A stretch of DNA of 41,074 nt from CAYLKS01 sp964384205 [NCBI: uncultured bacterium] (lineage in GTDB: Bacteria > JAGOEH01). The notes below the pieces were generated by a model. It saw only the letters and a list, made by a program, of their open reading frames with translations. It did no database searches and had not been told where the DNA came from. A program made the translations under genes and the position numbers. The stretch is taken from the NCBI GenBank assembly GCA_964384205.1, contig CAYLKS010000003.1, positions 1-41,074 of the forward strand, in the 5' to 3' direction. This document shows, piece by piece, positions 34,144 through 41,074 of this stretch (positions are counted from its first letter, which is position 1; every line of letters begins with the position of its first letter).

Positions 34144-35136
34144 CTATTCTGTTAATTCTCCAGCAATTGATTTTAAAAAATTTTTCTTTATTATCTCTAC
34201 ATTATCATATTGTCCCAATAGAAACATAATTTTAGTAATCACCGCCTCAAAAGTCATATCGCCAGCTGGTAACACCCCCAATTTCATAAACATATTTCCT
34301 GATTCATATAAAAAAGGTTCCACATACCCGGCTTTTGTCTCGCTCATTAAAATAACAATACGATTTTCATCAATCCATTGTTTTACTCGATCCAGTGTAT
34401 TATACCCATTGATAGGCAATGTACCTGCTCCATAAGCAACTAAAACAATTGCTCTTACTCTTTTGGGAACTTCAATTTCCTCTATCTTGATACCGGGGAA
34501 AAACTTAATCACAGCAACATTATTATCAAATTTATCAAGAACATGAAAAAGCCCCTGTCTCTTCAATACATTATTCCAATAAATATTAATATCAATGCCA
34601 ACCTCTGCAAGCAACGGATAATTTGGAGAAGAAAAGGCATCAAATAGATTAATATTAGATTTTATTGTCCTATTACCACGCATTAATTTATAGTTAAAAA
34701 AAATGGCAACTTCTTTAATATTAGAAGTTGCCAATTCTACAGCATTTATTAAATTCGATCTCGCATCAGTTCTAATCTCATATAATGGTTTTTGAGAACC
34801 TGTCAAAATCACAGGAACATGCAAATTAACTAACATATATGATAAAGCAGAAGCTGTATAAGCTAATGTATCAGTACCATGAGTTATCACAAATCCATCA
34901 TAATCACTAATCTTTGTTTTAATTATATGGGCAATCTCCTGCCAATATTTAAAATGCATATCTGCACTATCTAATAAAAAAGGAATCTCGACGTCAATAT
35001 TTGCAATCTCTTTTAATTCCGGAACAAATTTCTTTATACTATCATAAAATAAATCAGGCTTTAACGCTCCTGTTTCTTTATCTTTTATCATACCGATTGT
35101 ACCACCTGTATGAATAATAAGAATATTTTTGCTCAT
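34144..35136 (-). CDS. L-asparaginase, type I
   Basis: A 330-residue cytoplasmic enzyme hydrolysing L-asparagine to aspartate and ammonia. Catalytic Thr motifs are present: IIHTGGTIGM near the N-terminus and GFVITHGTDTLAYTASAL, followed by PVILTGSQKP. The C-terminal half has AIVLVAYGAGTLP. I use ATG at 35136-35134 and not the upstream in-frame TTG at 35178, because a good promoter (35171-35143) lies inside that extension and because the homology begins at MSKNILIIHTGG. Only 6 nt separate the -10 box from this ATG and no Shine-Dalgarno exists, so the mRNA looks leaderless. It is the first gene of the unit with upp, GT9 and sfsA-DUF123. Confidence 0.93.
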   Translation of the reverse strand: MSKNILIIHTGGTIGMIKDKETGALKPDLFYDSIKKFVPELKEIANIDVEIPFLLDSADMHFKYWQEIAHIIKTKISDYDGFVITHGTDTLAYTASALSYMLVNLHVPVILTGSQKPLYEIRTDARSNLINAVELATSNIKEVAIFFNYKLMRGNRTIKSNINLFDAFSSPNYPLLAEVGIDINIYWNNVLKRQGLFHVLDKFDNNVAVIKFFPGIKIEEIEVPKRVRAIVLVAYGAGTLPINGYNTLDRVKQWIDENRIVILMSETKAGYVEPFLYESGNMFMKLGVLPAGDMTFEAVITKIMFLLGQYDNVEIIKKNFLKSIAGELTE

Positions 35137-35142
35137 ATTTCT

Positions 35143-35171
35143 ATAATATAATTTTTTTATAAAAAAGTCAA
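35143..35171 (-). promoter_or_regulatory. Promoter of the asparaginase-upp unit, apparently leaderless
   Basis: Minus strand TTGACT (35171-35166), 17-nt spacer, TATTAT (35148-35143), then 6 nt to the ATG at 35136. The geometry matches the trkH/ktrB promoter. Confidence 0.65.
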
Positions 35172-35199
35172 TATTCAATTAAGAAATACAATTTTATGT

Positions 35200-35231
35200 A
35201 AAAAAAGGAAAGGGTTCTCACCCTCCCCTTT
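35200..35231 (-). terminator. Intrinsic terminator after the SGNH lipoprotein gene
   Basis: Minus-strand 12-bp stem AAAGGGGAGGGT with ACCCTTTCCTTT (two G-U pairs) and a GAGA tetraloop, followed by a run of T at 35206-35200. Confidence 0.8.
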
Positions 35232-35264
35232 AAAATTAAAAATCTTTTTTTTAATTAAAAATCT

Positions 35265-36485
35265 TTATGAACCAGACATAGAATTTAAAATAACTTTTAA
35301 AAACTCTTTTTCAATATATTTATAGCCTCTATTATTAGGATGTACACCATCCAAACTAAAAGCTGTATTCTGCGGATCTAACAAAAAGAATTTTGCAGAT
35401 AAGCCTTCTATCTTACCTTCTTCAAGATCTTTCATAAGTTGATGGATATCTACAAGAAATACTCTATTATTCGATGATGCTTTTTCCTCTAAATAAGAAT
35501 TATAAGATTCAACAAGAGAATTAACCTGATCAACTTCTTCTTCTGTCAATGTAAAAAAACCAGGTAATTTTCTACCAGTACCACCTAACTGTTGAGGAAT
35601 ACCAACACCTATAAGAATTGAATCTAATGCTGAAAATAAAATATATTTAACATTATCTTCTTCAGTTAAAAAAGAGATATTTCCAGCAACTGGTTGGAAT
35701 GTCTCAGGATTAAAAATAACAGGTGGTATTGTTGTTACAAAAGGAATTGATGCAATATCGGGGATATTAGCCACATAAATATTAGCATGTGTCTGATTAA
35801 GCAATGAATCAAAAATAGCATCCATCATACTTCTATATGAATCAACGGGAGTTACCGTAACTCCTTCAACAATGGTTCCTGATACAACTCCACCCAAAAT
35901 ATCATTATTACCAATCCATAATGTGATTAATGTAGGATTTAACAAAATAGCTTGTTGAAGCGGTGTAGAATTTCCAAAATTCGGATTACGCAATATCATA
36001 TCAAAATAAGGATTGTTTCCTGATTGTGAAGTAGCAGAATTTGTAGCATATAATAAATCTTTTGTAGTTGCTCCCGGAATACCTAAATTATTATAAGGCC
36101 TTGATAATAATTTATTACTCAACAAATCTTCAGGATTAACAGTTAAAGGATCAGTTTTTATAGAAACTCCATCAAAATAATAGGGAGTTCTTAATTGCCC
36201 ATTTATCATAGGTCCTATACCCGGGGTATCTATAATAGGTTGCTGAAAATCTGAGATATTCAAATCTTTAGCAAGTAATGCAGGGTAACTATTTTCCTGC
36301 CAATCTTTTCTCATACCACCAGACTGATATCCAGCTGTTAGACTATTCCCCAATGCTACATAAGTAATAGGATAAGATTGCAACTGATATTCAGGAGCCT
36401 GTGGGGTATCAACAGAACACTGAATACTAAAAATTACAAGTAAAATCAATCCTAATATATTCTTTAAATAAGTTTTTTTCATCAC
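35265..36485 (-). CDS. SGNH/GDSL-family lipase or esterase, lipoprotein
   Basis: The 406-residue protein has a lipoprotein signal peptide with lipobox FSIQC (Cys23 of the GTG-initiated form). The SGNH blocks are complete: ALGNSLTAGYQ with the catalytic Ser, NLGIPGATTKDLL with the block II Gly, LWIGNNDILG with the block III Asn, and LDGVHPNNRGY with the catalytic Asp and His. It probably hydrolyses an ester lipid or acylated glycan at the cell envelope. Start may be GTG at 36485 or ATG at 36482; GAGGAG at 36497-36492 is 6 or 9 nt away, so both fit. It follows the FadL-type porin by 13 bp, so an uptake-and-hydrolysis pair for long-chain lipids is plausible. Confidence 0.92.
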   Translation of the reverse strand: MMKKTYLKNILGLILLVIFSIQCSVDTPQAPEYQLQSYPITYVALGNSLTAGYQSGGMRKDWQENSYPALLAKDLNISDFQQPIIDTPGIGPMINGQLRTPYYFDGVSIKTDPLTVNPEDLLSNKLLSRPYNNLGIPGATTKDLLYATNSATSQSGNNPYFDMILRNPNFGNSTPLQQAILLNPTLITLWIGNNDILGGVVSGTIVEGVTVTPVDSYRSMMDAIFDSLLNQTHANIYVANIPDIASIPFVTTIPPVIFNPETFQPVAGNISFLTEEDNVKYILFSALDSILIGVGIPQQLGGTGRKLPGFFTLTEEEVDQVNSLVESYNSYLEEKASSNNRVFLVDIHQLMKDLEEGKIEGLSAKFFLLDPQNTAFSLDGVHPNNRGYKYIEKEFLKVILNSMSGS

Positions 36486-36498
36486 CTAACACTCCTCA

Positions 36499-37764
36499 TT
36501 AAAAATTATAATTATATGATACACCAAAAATATCTACATATGAATGATAAGCCGCATCTAATCCATCATATTGAGCTGGTTTGCCATTCTTCAAAGTATT
36601 TCTCTCACCAAAAATAACACTCATATAATTAAAACTTACACTCATATTTTTTGCAAATTTATATTCAATTCCAAAACTAAAATCATTTCTATTCCCATCT
36701 CCTAACAAAGGACTCATAGATTCTACAGGCTGAGGAGTTTGATCATACATATAACCAAACCTCAAAGTTACTAAATCTGTTAAAATATACTGACAACCTA
36801 ACCTAATATTAAAAACATCGTTATAATTTTCTATAACCTCAGTATCTATTGGATCCTTCTGAAAATCAATAACCAATTTATCGAAGCTTGACCATGTTAC
36901 ATAATTGAAAGAACCAGAAACAGTCAACTTATCAAAAACTTCATAAGCTAAACCAACTGACAATAATGATGGCAAGTCTATTTCTGTATTAACTTTCTGA
37001 TCTCCATACATATTTTGTAAAATTCTACCAGCAACATTATCAAAATAGAAAAACTTTGCATCTCCATCATCAAATTTTATATTTGCACCATGTCTATAAG
37101 AAAGCCCCACATTAAGTTTATCTATTTTATAAAATATCCCAACATTAAAAGAAGGAACTATTCCTGATTGACCGGATAATTCTATTTTTCCAGCCTCAGA
37201 ATTTAAATTGTGTGGATATAATGTAACATTCCTATCCAAATCAACAGACCCCTTAAATAAATCAATGCCTCCGCCAAAAGATAAATTATCTGTAATTTTA
37301 TAGCTAACATCAAATGCAAAATCAAAAAATTCCAAATTCACATAATAACATACAAATCTACCAATAAAAGTATCTTTATTTTTCCAATCCATTCCAAGAC
37401 CAAAAGGATTAAATAGTCCCGCTCCTATACTCAATTTAGGATTGACTTTATAATTAAAATAAAAATGTATAGGATTAAAAATTTGACTTTCTGTTTCATT
37501 AATATCACCGCCTGGAATAGGCATTGCAGGTGCAAATTTACTCTGAGGTAAAATCAGCTGAACCCCTGCCATTACACTATTAGAATTTAAAAAAGAAATT
37601 CCTGCTGGATTATAATATAAAATAGATACATCAATAGGAAAAGCTGTAATAGAATTTCCCAATGCTGTTGCCCCACTTCCCATTTCATATAATGCAAAAC
37701 CTGCACCAAAAACATTAAACCGTATCATACACAAAATCGTAACAAATAAGAAGAACTTTTTCAT
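36499..37764 (-). CDS. OMPP1/FadL/TodX-family outer-membrane transporter
   Basis: The 421-residue protein has a signal peptide (to about residue 20), then AGFALYEMGSGATALGNS, the FadL family opening in which the N-terminus plugs the barrel. YYNPAGISFL, SIGAGLFNPFGLGMDW, NVGLSYRHGANIKF and FGIEYKFAKNMSVSFNYM follow as beta strands. The protein ends in Phe, as typical of outer-membrane barrels. These proteins import long-chain fatty acids or aromatic hydrocarbons. It forms a unit with the SGNH lipoprotein gene downstream. GGAGGAG precedes the ATG. Confidence 0.94.
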   Translation of the reverse strand: MKKFFLFVTILCMIRFNVFGAGFALYEMGSGATALGNSITAFPIDVSILYYNPAGISFLNSNSVMAGVQLILPQSKFAPAMPIPGGDINETESQIFNPIHFYFNYKVNPKLSIGAGLFNPFGLGMDWKNKDTFIGRFVCYYVNLEFFDFAFDVSYKITDNLSFGGGIDLFKGSVDLDRNVTLYPHNLNSEAGKIELSGQSGIVPSFNVGIFYKIDKLNVGLSYRHGANIKFDDGDAKFFYFDNVAGRILQNMYGDQKVNTEIDLPSLLSVGLAYEVFDKLTVSGSFNYVTWSSFDKLVIDFQKDPIDTEVIENYNDVFNIRLGCQYILTDLVTLRFGYMYDQTPQPVESMSPLLGDGNRNDFSFGIEYKFAKNMSVSFNYMSVIFGERNTLKNGKPAQYDGLDAAYHSYVDIFGVSYNYNF

Positions 37765-37805
37765 TTATCTCCTCCATTTAAAAATTAAAAATAATTCATA
37801 TTAAT

Positions 37806-37833
37806 AATTTAATTTTTTTTAATTAAAAGTCAA
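37806..37833 (-). promoter_or_regulatory. Candidate promoter of the fadL-SGNH unit
   Basis: Minus strand TTGACT (37833-37828), 16-nt spacer, TAAATT (37811-37806), about 40 nt before the ATG. The -10 match is moderate. Confidence 0.45.
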
Positions 37834-37965
37834 GAATTATATTTTTGATATTTTTTCAAATATTATAATTATTCCCATAAAAAATCTTTCAAATATAATT
37901 ACATAAAAAAACTATTGATTTTTTTGCCCTATAAATATATCCTTTAAAAAAAGGAGGAATTTACC

Positions 37966-39381
37966 ATGAAAAAAATATTACTAATATTTATTCTATTTAT
38001 AACGACAATTTTTGCTGAAAAGATAAAAATATACCACGTCAATGATATGCACGGTAATATATATAATTTCAGTAAAATAGCATATATTATAGAAAATGAT
38101 ACTACAAAAAATAAACTGCTTGTAAGTGCAGGAGATCTTTTTAGTGGAAATCCCACAGTAGATATATATAATCCCAAAGGTTACCCAATGATAGATCTAA
38201 TGAACAAACTAAATTTTCTCTATAGTGTAATTGGAAATCATGAATTTGATTATGGGCAAAAAATATTAATAGACAGAATCAAGCAAGCTAAGTTTAAATT
38301 TTTATGCGCAAATTTTTCTCCTTCAAATGAACTAAAGGATTTGGTAAAAGATTATAATATTTATACAACCCCTGAGGGAATTAAAATTGCATTTTTAGGA
38401 TTAATTGAAACCAGTAATAATGGAATACCATCAACCATGCCACAAAAAGTCAAAGGCATAAAATTCAAAAACGCCCTAAATATTGCCAAAAAGTATAAAT
38501 TTTTAAAAGATAGTAGCGATATTTTTATTGTTCTTTCCCATCTTGGTAGTGAATACGATTTTAAATTAGCTAAAATAATGCCCGAAATTGATATAATAAT
38601 CGGTGGTCATTCTCATGAAATCATAAACACAGAATATAACAATGTATTAATTGTTCAAGCAAAATCTTATTTAAGATATCTCGGGGAAATTACTATAGAA
38701 TATGATAAAGAAAAGAAAAAAATTATTTCAAAAAAAGAAAAATTAATAAGATTATCAAAAATAAAAAAATATGATAAAAAACTAAAAAAGCTAATTAATA
38801 AATACGAAAACAATCCTATACTAAAAGAAGTCATTGGCTATTCAGTAGCAAAAATTGAAGGTAAATCTAAATTAGGTGCATTAATGACAGATGCATATAA
38901 ATTTGCTACTAAAGCTGATATTGCATTTCAAAATAACGGCGGTATTAGAATCCACCAGATCCCAAAAGGAAAAATAATATTAAAACAAATTTATAAATTA
39001 GATCCATTTATGAATAAACTAATTACATATCAAATGAATATAAAAGATATTAAAAGCCTTATAAAATATTCCATAGAACACCATGGTAACAATATTGATC
39101 TGCAGGTATCAGGTATGATGTATGAAGTTACCTTTAACCCCAAAGAACAAATACAAAATATTAATCTATATGATACTAATAAAAAACTTTTAAAAAACAA
39201 TAAATTATATAACGTAGCTCTCAATAGTTATTTAGCAGATGCCTATAAATTTACATACCAAAAAGTAATTAAAAAATATGATATGACAACAGAAGAAGCT
39301 ATTATAAATTACATAAAAAGTAAAAAAGAAATTAATTATTCAGATATAAAACCGAGAATTATTGCTATTTATCAAAAATGA
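37966..39381 (+). CDS. Periplasmic 5'-nucleotidase / cyclic phosphodiesterase family (UshA-like)
   Basis: The 471-residue exported metallophosphatase has a signal peptide ending near residue 17 (TTIFA/EK). The binuclear metal site shows in HVNDMHGN (Asp27, His29), SAGDLFSG, VIGNHEFDYG, LSHLGSEYD and IIIGGHSHE. The C-terminal substrate domain (about 285-455) has FQNNGGIR and LDPFMNKL, typical of 5_nucleotid_C. It hydrolyses nucleotides outside the inner membrane. Start ATG follows AAGGAGG with 8-nt spacing. The unit is monocistronic and its end overlaps rsmB convergently by 10 bp. A promoter is suggested (TTGATT at 37915-37920) but has no good -10 at normal spacing. Confidence 0.94.
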   Translation: MKKILLIFILFITTIFAEKIKIYHVNDMHGNIYNFSKIAYIIENDTTKNKLLVSAGDLFSGNPTVDIYNPKGYPMIDLMNKLNFLYSVIGNHEFDYGQKILIDRIKQAKFKFLCANFSPSNELKDLVKDYNIYTTPEGIKIAFLGLIETSNNGIPSTMPQKVKGIKFKNALNIAKKYKFLKDSSDIFIVLSHLGSEYDFKLAKIMPEIDIIIGGHSHEIINTEYNNVLIVQAKSYLRYLGEITIEYDKEKKKIISKKEKLIRLSKIKKYDKKLKKLINKYENNPILKEVIGYSVAKIEGKSKLGALMTDAYKFATKADIAFQNNGGIRIHQIPKGKIILKQIYKLDPFMNKLITYQMNIKDIKSLIKYSIEHHGNNIDLQVSGMMYEVTFNPKEQIQNINLYDTNKKLLKNNKLYNVALNSYLADAYKFTYQKVIKKYDMTTEEAIINYIKSKKEINYSDIKPRIIAIYQK

Positions 39382-40622
39382 TTATTGTTTTTTAAAATTA
39401 CAGCAAATGCCCCATTGATATTATCTCTAAAAGGATAAGAATAAAAAAATCCATTGTGATAAAATTTTAATAACTCTTTTGTTTTTATATTATTTAAATG
39501 AACAATTTCTACCTCTTTATGCTGTTTTACAAACTCATTAATTAATAATTCATTTTCCTCTGGTTCCAATGTACAAGTAGAATAAAGAATATATTTCGAA
39601 AAATTTAAAGCATTTTCTAAAAGAGAATATTGTATATTTTTTAAAGAATTGATTTTTTCAAAAGAGATATTCCACCTGATATCTCCCTTTTTATTAATCA
39701 CTCCTGTACCACTACATGGTACATCTAACAAAACTAAATCAAATATTTTTCTAAAATAAATTTCTCGCGCATCAGAAATAAGTAATTTTATATTATCAAT
39801 ACTAAGCCTCTCTATATTATCTTTTATCAATCCTATTTTCTTCAAAGAAACATCATTAGATATAACAAAATATCCACTCTGAGATAAGGCAATGCTCTTA
39901 CCACCAGGAGAAGCACACAAATCAACAATATTTTTTATCTCTGAAATATAATCAACTAATTTTGTAACAAAATATGCTGACGGATCTTGAACCCAAAATA
40001 GACCATCTTTAAAGCCAGGAACTCCTGATATTTTATACTTCCCTTCTAATCTTATAATCTCAGGGAAATCATCATAAATAATAGAAAAATTTATATTATC
40101 TTTTTTTAACAAATCAATAACTCCTTTAATTTTATTATTTTTTATTATTATATAATTATAAGAATGACTATTATTAAATTTCATTAAATTTTTAGTGTTT
40201 TCTAAACCAAAATTTTTTATCCATTTTTCTACAAGCCAATCAGGATGAGAATAAAATTGGGCCAATGTAGCTTTTCGTTTAAAATCTTCTAATATTTTTC
40301 CCTTATTTTTAATAACTCTGGATAAGACAGCATGCAATATTTTTGAATAAAATTTAAATTTAGATTTTTTGACAAAATTTATAGCATTATTTATAGTAAA
40401 AGCATCAATATTATTTGAAAAAAAGAAAATTTCAGAAAAAGCTACATAAAAAACCGATTTAATTAATTTGGGTAATTCCTTTTTTTGCTTCAAATAACTA
40501 TTAAGAATATAATCAAAAAATCTATAATTTTCAAAAATTTGTTGCAATAACCTTGTATCAGAATAAACATCATTATTCTTTAAAACATTAAATATTAAAT
40601 ATACTTTCTTCTCAAACTTCAT
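39372..40622 (-). CDS. rsmB: 16S rRNA m5C967 methyltransferase
   Basis: The 416-residue enzyme has an N-terminal NusB-like RNA-binding domain (~1-140) and a RsmB/Fmu methyltransferase domain. Motifs: SAM-binding VDLCASPGGKSIALS (~240), LLDVPCSGTGVINKKGDIRW with the first catalytic-region Cys, and YSTCTLEPEENE with the nucleophilic Cys. I place the start at ATG 40622-40620 and not at the GTG two codons earlier, since both lack a Shine-Dalgarno and ATG is preferred. A TATTTT box 6 nt upstream hints at another leaderless start, though the -35 (TTGCTT) is poor. It is downstream of the lpxK gene and small RNA 2. The length is normal for the family. Confidence 0.94.
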   Translation of the reverse strand: MKFEKKVYLIFNVLKNNDVYSDTRLLQQIFENYRFFDYILNSYLKQKKELPKLIKSVFYVAFSEIFFFSNNIDAFTINNAINFVKKSKFKFYSKILHAVLSRVIKNKGKILEDFKRKATLAQFYSHPDWLVEKWIKNFGLENTKNLMKFNNSHSYNYIIIKNNKIKGVIDLLKKDNINFSIIYDDFPEIIRLEGKYKISGVPGFKDGLFWVQDPSAYFVTKLVDYISEIKNIVDLCASPGGKSIALSQSGYFVISNDVSLKKIGLIKDNIERLSIDNIKLLISDAREIYFRKIFDLVLLDVPCSGTGVINKKGDIRWNISFEKINSLKNIQYSLLENALNFSKYILYSTCTLEPEENELLINEFVKQHKEVEIVHLNNIKTKELLKFYHNGFFYSYPFRDNINGAFAVILKNNNHF

Positions 40623-40649
40623 ATACACAAAATATAATAAAATACAATA

Positions 40650-40693
40650 AAAGCAATAAAAATATTTGCGGTTCTCTGGGAAAGAACCGCAAA
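40650..40693 (-). terminator. Terminator hairpin of small RNA 2
   Basis: Left arm AATATTTGCGGTTC (40661-40674) pairs with GAACCGCAAAATATT with one bulge, loop of 9 nt. On the minus strand it is followed by a T-rich tail over 40665-40650. On the plus strand no T-run follows. Confidence 0.65.
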
Positions 40694-40764
40694 ATATTTA
40701 TGGGAGGAGGGAGTCAATGTTCCTAAATTTAAATAATATTAAATTAAAAAATAACTTTTCTTTC
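40650..40764 (-). ncRNA. Candidate C-rich small RNA 2 (about 115 nt)
   Basis: Second minus-strand unit of the type seen at 19923-20017. A promoter (40799-40772), an AT-rich 5' region, the block TTGACTCCCTCCTCCC (40717-40702) and a long hairpin with U-rich tail follow in the same order. The tract UCCCUCCUCCC could pair with GGAGGAG ribosome sites, for example that of the fadL gene and of paralogue B (4491 region). No ribosome site or start of a credible peptide lies within on the minus strand. It sits between the 3' end of lpxK and rsmB, so it could alternatively be a processed 3' end of the lpxK transcript. Confidence 0.6.
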
Positions 40765-40771
40765 AATAATA

Positions 40772-40799
40772 TTTATATATAATTTGTAAAAAAAATCAA
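40772..40799 (-). promoter_or_regulatory. Candidate promoter of small RNA 2
   Basis: Minus strand TTGATT (40799-40794), 16-nt spacer, TATAAA (40777-40772). The predicted start is a G near 40764. Confidence 0.5.
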
Positions 40800-40916
40800 G
40801 TATTTTTTTATTTTTTTTTAATTTTTTTTGATTTTTTAATTTTTTCGTATTCTTTCTATATGAAAATTATATATTACTATAAATAAAATAAAACAAATAA
40901 CTCTTTATTTCCTTGT

Positions 40917-41074
40917 TTACAAATGAATTAAAAATGTATTCATTTTAAAATAAAATAATTTTTCTATTTGACCGTACTTAATAATTTTATAAAAATCTTT
41001 TTCTGTAGTGATTATAATATCAAATTTCTTGCTTATTTTAGACAACATATGAAAATCTTTATAACTATAATTAT
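40917..41074 (-). CDS. lpxK: 3' end of lpxK (tetraacyldisaccharide 4'-kinase), cut by the window edge
   Basis: A minus-strand frame is open from the right edge to a TAA at 40919-40917, giving the last 51 residues. It contains SYKDFHMLSKISKKFDIIIT and the TTEKDFYKI motif, characteristic of LpxK, in which a TTEKD segment follows the DHxxYTxxDL region near the C-terminus. LpxK phosphorylates the lipid A disaccharide at the 4' position on the inner membrane. The frame is too short to stand out as an ORF but the motif and the diderm context support it. Only the C-terminus is visible. Confidence 0.75.
   Translation of the reverse strand, partial: NYSYKDFHMLSKISKKFDIIITTEKDFYKIIKYGQIEKLFYFKMNTFLIHL

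Noticed and set aside
34144-35178. Asparaginase starting at TTG 35178
   Set aside because: A promoter lies inside the extension and the family homology begins at the ATG at 35136.
40701-40782. Short plus-strand peptide (ATG at 40718 after GGGAGGAGGG)
   Set aside because: An 18-codon AT-rich frame with no conservation clue; the apparent ribosome site is the complement of the small RNA block, which recurs at 19991 without an ATG.
1-41074. CRISPR arrays, insertion sequences, prophage or conjugative genes
   Set aside because: No regularly spaced repeats, transposase motifs, integrase or phage structural genes were seen on either strand.

Overview
The window is very AT-rich and gene-dense. It reads as a chromosomal segment of a diderm (outer-membrane) bacterium. 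The evidence is partial lpxK, a lipid A acyltransferase-family protein, two heptosyltransferase-family (GT9) enzymes, an AsmA-like protein, a FadL-type porin and many signal peptides. A 31-residue Lys/Arg-rich protein just downstream of HU resembles the AURKAIP1/COX24-type mini-protein that I know from Bacteroidota, so an FCB-group lineage is plausible. However, the strong AAGGAGG ribosome sites and sigma70-like TTGACA/TATAAT promoters are unlike typical Bacteroidota. I therefore suggest a low-GC candidate phylum near the FCB group, with low confidence. No tRNA, rRNA, CRISPR array, IS element or prophage is visible.

Layout. 1-1024: 3' part of a coiled-coil PP2C/SpoIIE phosphatase. 5102-1011 (minus): a tight six-gene operon of exported or membrane proteins that I mostly cannot assign: two paralogues, a 98-residue protein, an SH3-domain protein, a zinc-ribbon membrane protein and a probable beta-barrel. 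7846-5249: DHH-CBS-tRNA nucleotidyltransferase. 8367-7960: hemerythrin. 10840-8600: ADP-forming acyl-CoA synthetase. 11014-13266 (plus): HU, the mini-protein and an LCP (LytR-CpsA-Psr) protein. 16248-13244 (minus): Trk/Ktr potassium uptake genes and pcm. 16638-19924 (plus): aspS and a probable polysaccharide glycosyltransferase. 26399-20177 (minus): thioredoxin, cheV, asmA-like, lipid A acyltransferase-like, GT9 and a divergent acetate kinase homologue. 26529-29145 (plus): an unusual receiver/DHp protein and a DUF2254-like membrane protein. 31096-29132: ABC-F ATPase. 35136-31364 (minus): asparaginase, upp, GT9 and an SfsA-DUF123 fusion. 37764-35265 (minus): FadL-type porin and SGNH lipoprotein. 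37966-39381 (plus): 5'-nucleotidase. 40622-39372 (minus): rsmB. 41074-40917: 3' end of lpxK.

The most interesting features are outside the obvious genes. Two minus-strand intergenic units (about 20017-19923 and 40764-40650) each have a good sigma70-like promoter, a shared TTGACTNCNNCCTCCC block and a terminal hairpin with a U-rich tail. They look like two members of an undescribed family of roughly 100-nt C-rich small RNAs that could pair with Shine-Dalgarno sequences. Other points are promoters whose predicted start coincides with the ATG (leaderless mRNAs for trkH and asparaginase), an acetate kinase homologue that keeps acetyl-phosphate-site residues but lacks the nucleotide loops, a kinase-like protein with no ATPase domain, and the unassigned envelope operon.
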